A stretch of DNA of 64,000 nucleotides from Acidobacteriota bacterium. Lineage in GTDB: Bacteria; Acidobacteriota; JAAYUB01. Shown here in pieces: positions 16,595 through 24,689 of the stretch (positions within the stretch are counted from its first letter, which is position 1; the number at the start of each line of letters is the position of its first letter). A program made the position numbers and the translations under genes. Below the pieces are notes generated by a model that saw only the letters and a list, made by a program, of their open reading frames with translations, made no database searches and was not told the origin of the DNA. The stretch covers positions 1 through 64,000 of the forward strand of contig JAAYUB010000085.1 of NCBI GenBank assembly GCA_012517875.1, given 5' to 3'.

Positions 16595-18115
16595 TCAATA
16601 CCGATACAGAATCTTGACGATTTCGTCGATGACGGCTTTGGGCGCGTCATTCCCCGGCGGGATGTTGTTGACGATGATGCAGAAAGCTACCAGCCGGCGG
16701 GACGCGGTGCGAACATAACCGGCCATGGAGACCACCGTGGACAGCCGCCCCGTCTTCGCCAGCACGTTGCCGGCGGTGCGTCCGTTCAGTCGGTACTTGA
16801 GCGTCCCCTCCCGGCCAGCTTCGGGAAGCAGTGCGGAGAATCGCTCAAAATCGGGCGCCTTGGCGACCAGGCACAGCCAGTCGGTCATCAACCGCGGCGT
16901 CACCAGGTTGCGCCGGCTCAGGCCGGAGCCGTCTGCCATGGCGATGTTCTGCCGCGGCTCCATGAGTTGCGGCCACAAGCCGTAGACCGCCTGAATGCCG
17001 GCCTCGCGGTCGGTGCTTTCGGGCGGCACCTGGCCACGAGCCAGATTGCGCAGCAGGACTTCCGCATAATTGTTGATGCTGCGCTCCATCACCGGCACCA
17101 GAATCTGCTCCAAGGGCCGGCCCTCGATCACGGCCAGCCGCGTCCCCGCCTCCGGCGGCGGGGCATCGGGCAGGTAGGGCCGGCGGTAGCGGACCCCGGT
17201 TCCGCCGCTCACCGGCACACCCAGCCGCAGCAGTTCCTCCCGAATCCAGCGGGCAGCGGTCAGCGCGGGATCGCTGACGGCCACGCGGAGCACTCGTCTG
17301 GACGCGCCGCTTGGAAATCGGCCGCTCACGATGAATTCATCGGTGTCGAACGGCTTGTAGACAATCAGATCGTCCGCTCCGGCGCCCCGGGCGGTCATGG
17401 CGAGATTCCGCACCTGGGACTGCAGGAAGGCGGGCACCGCCGCGATCTGGGGCGGATGGCCGGGCTCGCCGGGGGTGATCCGCATTTCCATAACACCGTC
17501 ATTCAGGGCCAGCGCGCTGACCTTGGCGCCATACGCCCATTGAAACTCCTCCCAGCTCCAGTCAGGGCCGTACGGTTCGTCGAGCTGGGCGGTGGCGTCA
17601 CCGATGACGTCGCCCTCGACCTTCCGGATTCCTGTCCGCCGAAGCAATTCCAGAACAAATGACTGCACCGGAAGCACCGGATCGTCTTCGAAGAAACGGA
17701 ACGACCACGACGGGTCGCCGCCACCCCGGATGATCAGCGGTCCGCGCAGGATGCCGTCCTGGTCCAGCCGGCCGGTGGTGGCGATCTCGGTTCGGAAGCG
17801 GTGGTCGGGACCGAATGTCCGCCAGGCCGCGTAGCCGGTGAGGAGTTTTTGGATGGACGCTGGCACGAACAGGCGGCGCTCGTTCCACGCATAGAGCGAA
17901 GTGCCTTTCTGGACATCGATGACAGACACGCCCCAAAATCCAGGTGGATGGCCGGGCCGGTCGAGCACTTTCTTGATCTGTCTGGCGACCTGGGCCTCCG
18001 ACAGGTGGCCGGCGGCGGGAGCCCCTGCGGCGGCCGGCGCCAGACTCGCCAGCAGTAGCGCCAGGAGCAGGCGGAGCCTCCGGCGAGCCACAGTCGGACG
18101 CGTCCCGGCCCCCAT
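16595..18115 (-). CDS. dacB: D-alanyl-D-alanine carboxypeptidase/endopeptidase (PBP4 type)
   Basis: The protein has 506 residues from ATG 18115 with a Sec signal peptide (about 1-35, ending APAAAGA). The class C penicillin-binding-protein motifs are complete: the active-site SIQK (Ser87, Lys90), SIN in the RSINNYAEVLLR helix, and KTG in VLAKTGRLS. The long insert after the first motif is typical of DacB. It trims D-Ala from, or cleaves cross-links in, periplasmic peptidoglycan. It is the last gene of the lptD-folK-dNK-panC-like-dacB operon, starting 1 bp after the preceding stop. It converges on the sigma factor gene. Length is normal for the family. Confidence 0.92.
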   Translation of the reverse strand: MGAGTRPTVARRRLRLLLALLLASLAPAAAGAPAAGHLSEAQVARQIKKVLDRPGHPPGFWGVSVIDVQKGTSLYAWNERRLFVPASIQKLLTGYAAWRTFGPDHRFRTEIATTGRLDQDGILRGPLIIRGGGDPSWSFRFFEDDPVLPVQSFVLELLRRTGIRKVEGDVIGDATAQLDEPYGPDWSWEEFQWAYGAKVSALALNDGVMEMRITPGEPGHPPQIAAVPAFLQSQVRNLAMTARGAGADDLIVYKPFDTDEFIVSGRFPSGASRRVLRVAVSDPALTAARWIREELLRLGVPVSGGTGVRYRRPYLPDAPPPEAGTRLAVIEGRPLEQILVPVMERSINNYAEVLLRNLARGQVPPESTDREAGIQAVYGLWPQLMEPRQNIAMADGSGLSRRNLVTPRLMTDWLCLVAKAPDFERFSALLPEAGREGTLKYRLNGRTAGNVLAKTGRLSTVVSMAGYVRTASRRLVAFCIIVNNIPPGNDAPKAVIDEIVKILYRY

Positions 18116-18116
18116 C

Positions 18117-18971
18117 TCAATCCTGCTGAACATGGAAGATGAAATTGTCCGTGAAGCGGAACCGGCCCACGTGGGCCACCACATAGACCAAGGCGTCCCG
18201 AGTCACGCGCTCCAGCGGTTCCAGGTTGCCCGGGTCCAGGATGCCGACAAACCGGACGTGCAACAGGGGCTCGCGGCCCATCAACTCCTGCATCCGCTGA
18301 ATGATCCGGACGGCCGACTTCTCGCCGGCCATGAGCTCCTCCCGCGCGGCGCCCAGAGCCTGGCAGACCTTCAGTGCGACGCCTTTTTCGGCGTCGCCGA
18401 ACAACCCATGGAACGAGGAGTACGGCAAGCCGTTCTCGTCGCGCACGGTGGGACTCAGCACGGGCTCGGTCCTCACGTCAAGGTCTCTGATCAGCCGTTT
18501 CAGGATGAGGAAATCCAGGTAGTTTTTCTGCGCTACGAACACAAAATTGGGGCGGAAGAGGTTCATGGCCTGAAGATAGACGGTGGCCAGACCGGTCAGG
18601 TACTGGTCGGTTTCGATGCCCCGGAAGCGCTGATCCAGTTTGTCGAGGCGCACATGGGTGCGGTGATCCTTCGGGTGCAACTCCTTGCGGCCGGGAAAAC
18701 AGGCGTAATCCACGCCTTCCGACGCGAGCAGCTCGATATCCGCCGGGCGTTGTTCCTTGAGGCGGAGCAGCGTCTCGTCGTCCTGGACAAGGGCGGGGTT
18801 GGCGTAGACCATCACCAGCACGGAATCGGCCATCTCGCGCGCCTTCCGGATCAGGGCCAGATGCCCCTCGTGCAACAGGCCCATGGCGGAGACGAAACCC
18901 AGTTTGGTTTCACCGGACTGGAAACGAGCGGTCATTTCCAGGATTTGATCGGGTGATTCCAGGATTTTCAT
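18117..18971 (-). CDS. PanC-like protein with altered active site
   Basis: This 284-residue protein has the length and fold signature of pantothenate synthetase. The HEGH nucleotide-binding motif (LLHEGHLALI) is present, as are ANP and the C-terminal region. Several catalytic positions differ. The usual PTMG is SAMG, and FVNPMQF is replaced by YANPALV. GEKDxQQL is replaced by AQKNYLDF, and SSRN by SSFH. The pantoate-binding Gln and Arg residues and the ATP-contacting Asp are therefore missing. Either it is a highly divergent PanC or it adenylates a different carboxylate. It is embedded in the operon 3 bp after the deoxynucleoside kinase. Its family membership is clear, but its reaction is not. 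Confidence 0.7.
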   Translation of the reverse strand: MKILESPDQILEMTARFQSGETKLGFVSAMGLLHEGHLALIRKAREMADSVLVMVYANPALVQDDETLLRLKEQRPADIELLASEGVDYACFPGRKELHPKDHRTHVRLDKLDQRFRGIETDQYLTGLATVYLQAMNLFRPNFVFVAQKNYLDFLILKRLIRDLDVRTEPVLSPTVRDENGLPYSSFHGLFGDAEKGVALKVCQALGAAREELMAGEKSAVRIIQRMQELMGREPLLHVRFVGILDPGNLEPLERVTRDALVYVVAHVGRFRFTDNFIFHVQQD

Positions 18972-18974
18972 GGC

Positions 18975-19625
18975 TCATCCCCGCGCGGGTGGCGCATAGT
19001 ACTGCAGACCCGTCACGTTCTTGAACCGCAGAAACTTGATGAAATCATCGGTTTTGGCGCCGGTCACGGTGAAATCGATCTGCTCGGTTTCCAGCACCAG
19101 GACCGGGACGCGCGTCCGCTGTTGGTACTGGAAAAAGAAGTGTTCGTAGGCCTGAATGAGATCCTTCAGGTAGGACGGCGGAATTCGTCCCTCCATCGGA
19201 ACATTGCGCCGCTCGATCCGCTCCAGCAGGGTATCGACATCCGCCTTGAGGTAGATGACCATGTCGGGCTGGATGAGGTAGTCCGACATGGCCTCGTACA
19301 ATTTGTTGTAGATGACCAGTTCCTCATCGTTGAGGTTCAGGCAGGCGAACAGCTTGTCCTTCTCCAGCAGGAAATCCGAGATGACCGGGGCGGGGCTGGG
19401 GGACTGCCGCGTCAGTTCCCGCATCAGCGTCCAGCGCTGGGCCAGAAAAAAGAGCTGGGCCTTGAACGCGGCACCCGGCAGGCCCTCATAGAAAGCGGTG
19501 ATGTGGGGGTTTTCCCACGGTTGGTCCAGCACCGCCCGGCCCTGGAATTCATCCGCCAATCGCTTGGCCAGGGTGGTTTTCCCCACGCCGATGGGCCCTT
19601 CGATGACGAGGTACTTGAAATGCAT
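18975..19625 (-). CDS. Deoxynucleoside kinase
   Basis: The 216-residue protein has a Walker A loop (GPIGVGKTT, about residues 10-18) and the WENPHITAFYE substrate region. It also has the ISDFLLEKDKLFA segment with the D(R/F)-type motif, and an ERRNVPMEGRIP lid. This is the dNK/dGK-dAK family, which phosphorylates deoxynucleosides in salvage. The specific base is not predictable. It lies between folK and the PanC-like gene in a tight operon. The start at ATG 19625 has a modest GAGTG site. Length is normal. Confidence 0.85.
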   Translation of the reverse strand: MHFKYLVIEGPIGVGKTTLAKRLADEFQGRAVLDQPWENPHITAFYEGLPGAAFKAQLFFLAQRWTLMRELTRQSPSPAPVISDFLLEKDKLFACLNLNDEELVIYNKLYEAMSDYLIQPDMVIYLKADVDTLLERIERRNVPMEGRIPPSYLKDLIQAYEHFFFQYQQRTRVPVLVLETEQIDFTVTGAKTDDFIKFLRFKNVTGLQYYAPPARG

Positions 19626-19662
19626 AACACTCGAAAATGTTAGGGTTTAGCCACAGGCCGGA

Positions 19663-20166
19663 TTATAAAGGAAGGCCGGGCCATTTGCAATACCATTCCA
19701 CGGCATGCCGGTCGCCGCAGGCGGCCAGCAGTTGGGTGACGGTCCGACCGAGCACGGGATGCCGTGCGGCGGGAGCGATTTCCACCAGCGGCACCAGCAC
19801 GAACCGCCGCTGAGCCATGCCGGGGTGGGGAATGATCAGGTCGGGCTCGGCGACGACATCCCGGCCGAACAGGAGGATGTCGATGTCGAGCGGCCGGGGC
19901 GCGTTGCGTTCAGCCGGCCGCCGTCCTGCGGCGGCTTCCGCCGACTGGATCAGCGCCAGCAGCTCCCGCGGTTTCAGGCGGGTCCGGAGGCCGGCTGCGG
20001 CATTGAGATAGGGCGGCTGTGGCGGTCCGCCCACGGGTTCGGTCCGGTAGAGCGAAGAAACGGCGGTCACCGTCACCCCGCCGGCGGCCAGATGGGCCAA
20101 CCCCGCCGCCAGACCGGCGGCGCGATCGCCCAAGTTGGCGCCAAGCCCCACCCAGACTGTCTTCAA
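19663..20166 (-). CDS. folK: 6-hydroxymethyl-7,8-dihydropterin pyrophosphokinase
   Basis: The 167-residue protein transfers pyrophosphate from ATP to hydroxymethyl-dihydropterin in folate synthesis. It has the family signatures: GLGANLGDR at the start, SSLYRTEPVG, AERNAPRPLDIDILLFG with the metal-binding DxD, and PHPGMAQRRFVLVPL. Its ATG overlaps the lptD stop by 4 bp, so translation is coupled to an outer-membrane gene. FolP and FolB are not in the window. Length and motifs are normal. Confidence 0.95.
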   Translation of the reverse strand: MKTVWVGLGANLGDRAAGLAAGLAHLAAGGVTVTAVSSLYRTEPVGGPPQPPYLNAAAGLRTRLKPRELLALIQSAEAAAGRRPAERNAPRPLDIDILLFGRDVVAEPDLIIPHPGMAQRRFVLVPLVEIAPAARHPVLGRTVTQLLAACGDRHAVEWYCKWPGLPL

Positions 20167-22469
20167 AAGAATCTCCGGCCCAGTTTCTGGAGTGTCCCGA
20201 AATCGCCGATGCCGCGCAGATACATGGCGAAACGAATGTCGCCTGAATCCCGGCGGTTGGCGATGTCGAACTTGGTGTATTCCACCGAAAAGCCGATGCA
20301 GTCAAAGTAGTAGTTGGTGCGAATGTAAAAATTGTCCAGGTTGCTGTTTTCCAGGTTATACGAGACATTGGCCTCGATGCTGAAACCCTGGTACGGTTTG
20401 CCCAATCCCACCGAGGTTTGCAGGTAGTCGTTGTCCACCAGCTGGTCGCCCTCGGTATAGAGGCGCAGGAAGGCCAGCGACGCGAACAGCCAGTCGTAGT
20501 TGTACGTTCCGGCGGCGGACCAATCGCGCAATTCCCCGCGGATCGGATCGTACTCCAAACGAAGTTGTCCGCTGATGGTCGGCGCCGGATGGACCTGGAC
20601 GAGTGCCTGGATGGGCGAAAAATCCCGTGGTTCCCGCGCCGCCGCGTAGGGGCTGAACGTGTAGTACGGCGCGATCTGGTTGTTGAAGCCGGTCTCAAGG
20701 CTGCCATGAAAATCGGGATCGAAAAAGTACTTCTGGCGGAGCGCCACCGTGGCCCATTCCCACGGCCGGTCTCCTCGGCGGCTGAAGAACCGCTGCACCA
20801 ACCAGTAGTCCAGCTCATTGGTGCCCACGACCGCGTCCTGCCAGTCAAACTGGATAATGCGTGCAAACTCGTCGACATCCGACACCCACCGCCAGGTCAC
20901 CCCTGTTTCGATGACGTGTTTGACCGGCACCCCGAAGGGGTGGAAGACGCGGAACAGACGGGGGGCGTCCAGGCGGGCTTCCACAGCCGCAAGGTATCGC
21001 CCCACTCCTGATCGGTCCGCGTCAACGGACGCTGCGTCCGCCGGGGCGTCGGTCGGGAAACTGCGCGAGTAGTACGTCGCGCGGAGGGCGGGTTCCAGCG
21101 ACAAGCGGAATGCGCCGAGCCGCAGCGGCACCAGGAGCCGCGGGTACACGTCCAGCCGGCTCACTCCCTGCGGCGTGTTGAACTGCATGTCCACGGTGCC
21201 GCCGCCGCTGGGATCGGTCTCATTCCAGTTGACCTTCTTGAACATGAACGCCGCCGAACTGTCCATAAACAGGTAGGCGGGCCAGGAACCCAGAGAGCGG
21301 CCGATTACGCGGAACGAGGCCTCCGGCAGAGCCCGCTCCAGCACCTGGAAGTCGTCGAAGTAGTACTGGGCTCGGTTGAATTCCAGGCTGACGGAGTAAT
21401 CCGACCAACTGCGGCTGATGAATCCGCGCAGCGCTTCGTCCGGACGGACGGCGCCAATAAAGTCCGATTCGTACACCTGGCGGAACACGATATTGGAGAC
21501 CACGTTGGCGGAGATGGCACCGTGAAACCCCCGCGAGAAAAGAAAATAGCCGTCCACGTTGATGACGCTGCCCCCCTGGTCTTTCCGATCGTCAACGGAA
21601 TAGCTGGAGAAATTAACATAGGAAAGTTCCGAAAAACGCCCCCGGAAGGTTGTGCCGAGGCCGAATCCGCGCTCGGTGTAGTAATCCCCCTGCAGGATCA
21701 GGTCCATGCTTCGACCCAGTGTGAGGTAGAAGGCGTCGGACAGCTTGTGGCCCTTGTCGTCGGAATAACCGTACGAGGGAATCATGAAGCCCGATTTGCG
21801 CTCCTTCTTCGGCAGGGGAAGCCGGATCCAGGGCACGTAAAACGTCGGCACACCGAACAGCCGGAATATGCCGCGCGTGACCGTGGCTGACTTGTCCTTG
21901 ACCACCCGGGTCTCCCGGCTGCTCAAGCTCCAGTGGGGGTGGTCGAACTGACAGGTGGTCACGACGCCCTGGTGGAAGACGAATTCGTCGGGCCCGGTCT
22001 GCTCGGCCTCGGCGCAGACCAGGCGCACAAAGTTGTCCGCCACGCCGCGCGTCTTGACGAAGCGGCCCTTCCGCTCCGCCACGTTGTACTCAAACGACTC
22101 GCAGGTCAACTCCTGCAGGCCCCGCCGGAAGACGAGGCCGCCGTGCGCCGAAATCGTGCGGGTGTTGCTGTCATAGGCAACTTCCTCACCCCGCACCTCG
22201 ATATCCCGGTATCGGACGGACACGTCGCCGCTGGCCCGGAACACACCGCGCTCCGATGTCTGCGCTCGCGACCGGATGACGACGGGTTCGCCCTCCACCG
22301 GAATGACGGTTTCAACGAACGTCGGCTCTTCCGCGGGTGCCGGAGTCTGGGGCGCCGGCTCCTGCGCGCCCACCGACGCGCCCGGCAAACACCCTGCCAC
22401 GATGAGAACCACCAAGAGCAGCCCTCGGGCGGACAGCCGATCGCGGATACGCGTGGCGATTGCCTTCAT
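20163..22469 (-). CDS. lptD: LPS-assembly outer membrane protein LptD
   Basis: The protein has 768 residues. A signal sequence (about 1-36) precedes an OstA/LptA-like domain (about 55-190; repeated beta-strand pattern with SGDVSVRYRDIEVRGEEVAYD split by turns). A long C-terminal beta-barrel follows, rich in aromatic alternation (FFSRRGDRPWEWATVALRQKY). It inserts lipopolysaccharide into the outer leaflet and is strong evidence for a diderm envelope. Conserved disulfide Cys pairs of E. coli LptD are not obvious. A lipobox-like VAGC occurs in the signal sequence, probably by chance. It is the first gene of a five-gene operon behind a consensus promoter. Confidence 0.9.
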   Translation of the reverse strand: MKAIATRIRDRLSARGLLLVVLIVAGCLPGASVGAQEPAPQTPAPAEEPTFVETVIPVEGEPVVIRSRAQTSERGVFRASGDVSVRYRDIEVRGEEVAYDSNTRTISAHGGLVFRRGLQELTCESFEYNVAERKGRFVKTRGVADNFVRLVCAEAEQTGPDEFVFHQGVVTTCQFDHPHWSLSSRETRVVKDKSATVTRGIFRLFGVPTFYVPWIRLPLPKKERKSGFMIPSYGYSDDKGHKLSDAFYLTLGRSMDLILQGDYYTERGFGLGTTFRGRFSELSYVNFSSYSVDDRKDQGGSVINVDGYFLFSRGFHGAISANVVSNIVFRQVYESDFIGAVRPDEALRGFISRSWSDYSVSLEFNRAQYYFDDFQVLERALPEASFRVIGRSLGSWPAYLFMDSSAAFMFKKVNWNETDPSGGGTVDMQFNTPQGVSRLDVYPRLLVPLRLGAFRLSLEPALRATYYSRSFPTDAPADAASVDADRSGVGRYLAAVEARLDAPRLFRVFHPFGVPVKHVIETGVTWRWVSDVDEFARIIQFDWQDAVVGTNELDYWLVQRFFSRRGDRPWEWATVALRQKYFFDPDFHGSLETGFNNQIAPYYTFSPYAAAREPRDFSPIQALVQVHPAPTISGQLRLEYDPIRGELRDWSAAGTYNYDWLFASLAFLRLYTEGDQLVDNDYLQTSVGLGKPYQGFSIEANVSYNLENSNLDNFYIRTNYYFDCIGFSVEYTKFDIANRRDSGDIRFAMYLRGIGDFGTLQKLGRRFF

Positions 22470-22522
22470 GGGTTGACTGTTGGGCTTGGGGATGGCGTTG
22501 ACCTTTGACGGCGCATTGTGCC

Positions 22523-22551
22523 ACTATAAAAGTGAGCCCTGTCTTTGTCAA
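22523..22551 (-). promoter_or_regulatory. Promoter of the lptD-folK-dNK-panC-dacB operon
   Basis: On the minus strand, a perfect TTGACA (22546-22551), a 17-bp spacer and TATAGT (22523-22528) precede the lptD ATG by about 50 bp. Confidence 0.85.
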
Positions 22552-22634
22552 ATCGGTTTTCAGCCGAAAAAAGGTGGCAACTTTTCCTGCCGGAGCCCGA
22601 TAATAGTGTCAGATTCGCACAAGGAGGCGACGCC

Positions 22635-22976
22635 ATGACGGTCCAGAATATCAACAATGTCAGCCAGACCTTCTCCATGCAGGACATTGCCAACATCACC
22701 CAGCCCAAGCCCAGCGGCTGGAGCAAATTCACGTCCATCCTGGGCGGTATTGCCGGTGCGGCATCCTCGTTCATCCCCGGTGCCGGCATTGTCAGCGGCC
22801 TGCTCGGAGGTCTCGGCGGCGGGTCCGGCTCGATCACGGGCGAAAGCAACCAGATGCAGCTCCTGCAGATGCAGTACCAGATCCAGCAGGAAACGCAGAT
22901 GTTCAACCTCATGACCAACATTTCCAAGGACCGGCACGAAGCGTCCATGGCGGCAATCCGGAACATGAAGTCGTAA
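22635..22976 (+). CDS. Small Gly-rich/helical protein of unknown function
   Basis: The protein has 113 residues from ATG 22635 behind an ideal AAGGAGGCG ribosome site; a longer frame from 22545 is not supported. Residues about 35-70 form a hydrophobic Gly/Ala/Ser/Ile-rich segment (GGIAGAASSFIPGAG, SGLLGGLGGG). Residues about 78-113 are a Gln/Met-rich amphipathic helix ending HEASMAAIRNMKS. There is no signal peptide. The helical tail loosely recalls small secreted rod or needle subunits, but no secretion apparatus gene is nearby, so this is only a thought. It is paired with the next small gene, 24 bp downstream. No family was recognised. Confidence 0.75.
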   Translation: MTVQNINNVSQTFSMQDIANITQPKPSGWSKFTSILGGIAGAASSFIPGAGIVSGLLGGLGGGSGSITGESNQMQLLQMQYQIQQETQMFNLMTNISKDRHEASMAAIRNMKS

Positions 22977-23000
22977 CCGGCGTCGCGATGGATTCGGCCG

Positions 23001-23399
23001 ATGGAAATCAATCCCAAGCAGAACCTTGAACACCCGTCTCTCGATACGGAGAGCGTGGATTTCGGGAACGGGTGCGATCCCTTGGGACCGGGGATGGCGG
23101 CGTCCCCGGCCGTGGACGCCGAGACTGTCAGGGCCACCCTGTCGGTGACCGATCCCCTAGAGGCGGCGCTTTCCGAGCTGGTCCGCGGGAAGGATCTGTC
23201 CGACCCGCTCGTATACAAAGAGACCGGTCGCCAGGTTCTGCATGAGATCCTGACCAATCTGTTCGGCGACAGCCTGATCCAGAGCCTGGATGCCGACGAT
23301 CTGCTGGACACGTTCCAGGGCTTCATCCAGGAGGATCCAATTCTCAAGGACGTGTTTCAGAACTTCCTCCACGATCTGGCCCGGAAGGACTGCACCTAG
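23001..23399 (+). CDS. Small acidic protein of unknown function
   Basis: This 132-residue acidic protein has a low-complexity first 45 residues, then a helical domain (about 50-130) with LEAALSELVRG and a repeated FxxxL pattern (DTFQGFIQEDPI, DVFQNFLHDLA). There is no signal peptide or membrane helix. It follows the Gly-rich small gene by 24 bp on the same strand, so the two are probably co-expressed and may interact. The ribosome site is weak, consistent with coupling. No family was recognised. Confidence 0.7.
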   Translation: MEINPKQNLEHPSLDTESVDFGNGCDPLGPGMAASPAVDAETVRATLSVTDPLEAALSELVRGKDLSDPLVYKETGRQVLHEILTNLFGDSLIQSLDADDLLDTFQGFIQEDPILKDVFQNFLHDLARKDCT

Positions 23400-23408
23400 T
23401 CAATTTAT

Positions 23409-23436
23409 TTGGAAAATTCCAACCACATGCTAAAAT
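23409..23436 (+). promoter_or_regulatory. ilvE promoter with overlapping palindrome
   Basis: TTGGAA (23409-23414), a 16-bp spacer and TAAAAT (23431-23436) with an upstream TG form the promoter. The -35 lies inside a perfect 14-bp palindrome TTGGAAAATTCCAA (23409-23422), a plausible repressor site. Confidence 0.6.
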
Positions 23437-23475
23437 AACTCCTCATTCGATCATCTTCGTCTGCAGGAGTTTTTT

Positions 23476-24573
23476 ATGGATATCGCCATCGCCTCGCTGA
23501 CGGATGGGGATCTGAAACCCCTGTTCACCAACGTGCAGGACCTGGGATTCGGTCGTGTGTTCACGGATCGCATGTTTCTCCTGAATTACGCCGCCGACAA
23601 GGGCTGGCACAATCCCCGGATTCTGAAATACGGCCCGCTGGATCTGGACCCGGCGACGCTGGTGCTTCACTACGGCCAGGAGATCTTCGAAGGTATGAAG
23701 GCGTTCGCCGGCCCGGACGATCAGATCATCTTCTTCCGGCCCATGGAGAATGTCCGGCGCTTCAACCGGTCCGCTCGGCGGCTGTCCATGCCCGAGCTCA
23801 ACGAGCAGGATGCACTCGACGCCATCGTGAAACTGGTGACGCTGGAGTCCCGCTGGATCCCCCGTCAGCGCGATGCCGCTCTGTACATCCGCCCCGCCAT
23901 GATCGCCACGGAAGTGGGTTTGGGCGTGCGGTCCGCGAAGGAATACCTGTTCTTCATCATCCTGTCCCCCGTGGGCCCCTATTTCAAACAGGGCTTCCGC
24001 CCCGTGAACCTGTACGTGTCGCACAACTACGTCCGGGCCGTCGAGGGCGGCGTGGGCGAGGCCAAGACCGGCGGCAACTATGCCGCCAGCCTGCTGGCCC
24101 GCCAGGAGGCTCAGGAGAAAGGCTACAGCGAAGTGCTCTGGCTTGACGCCAAGGAGCACCGCTATATCGAGGAAGTGGGCGCCATGAACATCTGCTTCGT
24201 CATCGATGGCGTGGTCACCACGCCGTTGCTGAGCGGGGCGATTCTCCACGGCATCACCCGCAAATCGGTGCTGCAGCTGTCCAGCCACCTGGGCTACACC
24301 GTCTCGGAGCGCAAGATCGCCATTGACGAGATCGTCGACGGGATCCAGAGCGGGCGGGTGTCTGAAGCTTTCGGCGTCGGCACGGCCGCCAGCATCGCGC
24401 CGGTGGGCGGCATTTGCTATCGCGACACCCTCCACACCATCGGCAAGAACGAGGTGGGGCCCGTGGCCCGGAAGCTCTACGGCGAGCTGCAGGCGATCCA
24501 GTATGGCGAGAAAGAAGACGTGTTCGGCTGGACACTGCGCGTTCCGATGAACGCATCCAAGGGAAAAGCCTGA
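23476..24573 (+). CDS. ilvE: Branched-chain amino acid aminotransferase
   Basis: The 365-residue PLP fold-type IV enzyme interconverts Val, Leu and Ile with their 2-oxo acids using 2-oxoglutarate/Glu. Visible motifs are LHYGQEIFEGMKAF, the PLP Lys in GEAKTGGNYA, EEVGAMN and FGVGTAASIAPVG. Length fits the long (eukaryote-like) BCAT subclass. The start at 23476 follows GCAGGAG. It is monocistronic, with its own promoter and a strong terminator. It could supply branched 2-oxo acids for branched fatty acids (inference). Confidence 0.95.
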   Translation: MDIAIASLTDGDLKPLFTNVQDLGFGRVFTDRMFLLNYAADKGWHNPRILKYGPLDLDPATLVLHYGQEIFEGMKAFAGPDDQIIFFRPMENVRRFNRSARRLSMPELNEQDALDAIVKLVTLESRWIPRQRDAALYIRPAMIATEVGLGVRSAKEYLFFIILSPVGPYFKQGFRPVNLYVSHNYVRAVEGGVGEAKTGGNYAASLLARQEAQEKGYSEVLWLDAKEHRYIEEVGAMNICFVIDGVVTTPLLSGAILHGITRKSVLQLSSHLGYTVSERKIAIDEIVDGIQSGRVSEAFGVGTAASIAPVGGICYRDTLHTIGKNEVGPVARKLYGELQAIQYGEKEDVFGWTLRVPMNASKGKA

Positions 24574-24607
24574 GACCCGCTGTCCACCCGATTGACGATC
24601 CTCACCG

Positions 24608-24635
24608 AAACTCGCCGGTTCACCGGCGAGTTTTT
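24608..24635 (+). terminator. Intrinsic terminator after ilvE
   Basis: The perfect stem AAACTCGCCGGT/ACCGGCGAGTTT (24608-24619 with 24622-24633) runs into a T tract. Confidence 0.9.
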
Positions 24636-24689
24636 CATTTAGTACCTGCCGCTGCGTGAAGTGAGGTAAGCCGGAAGATCCCTGGGCGG

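Noticed and set aside
22400-22440. Lipobox (VAGC) in the LptD signal sequence
   Set aside because: LptD is a beta-barrel and not normally lipidated; the Cys is probably incidental.
22575-22590. Sigma-54-like TGGCAAC...CTGC before the small-protein pair
   Set aside because: The GG and GC are 11 bp apart, one more than the strict spacing, and the -12 half is poor.
22561-22634. Sigma-70 promoter for the small-protein pair (GATAAT at 22599)
   Set aside because: No acceptable -35 at 16-18 bp and no extended -10, so it is not listed as a feature.
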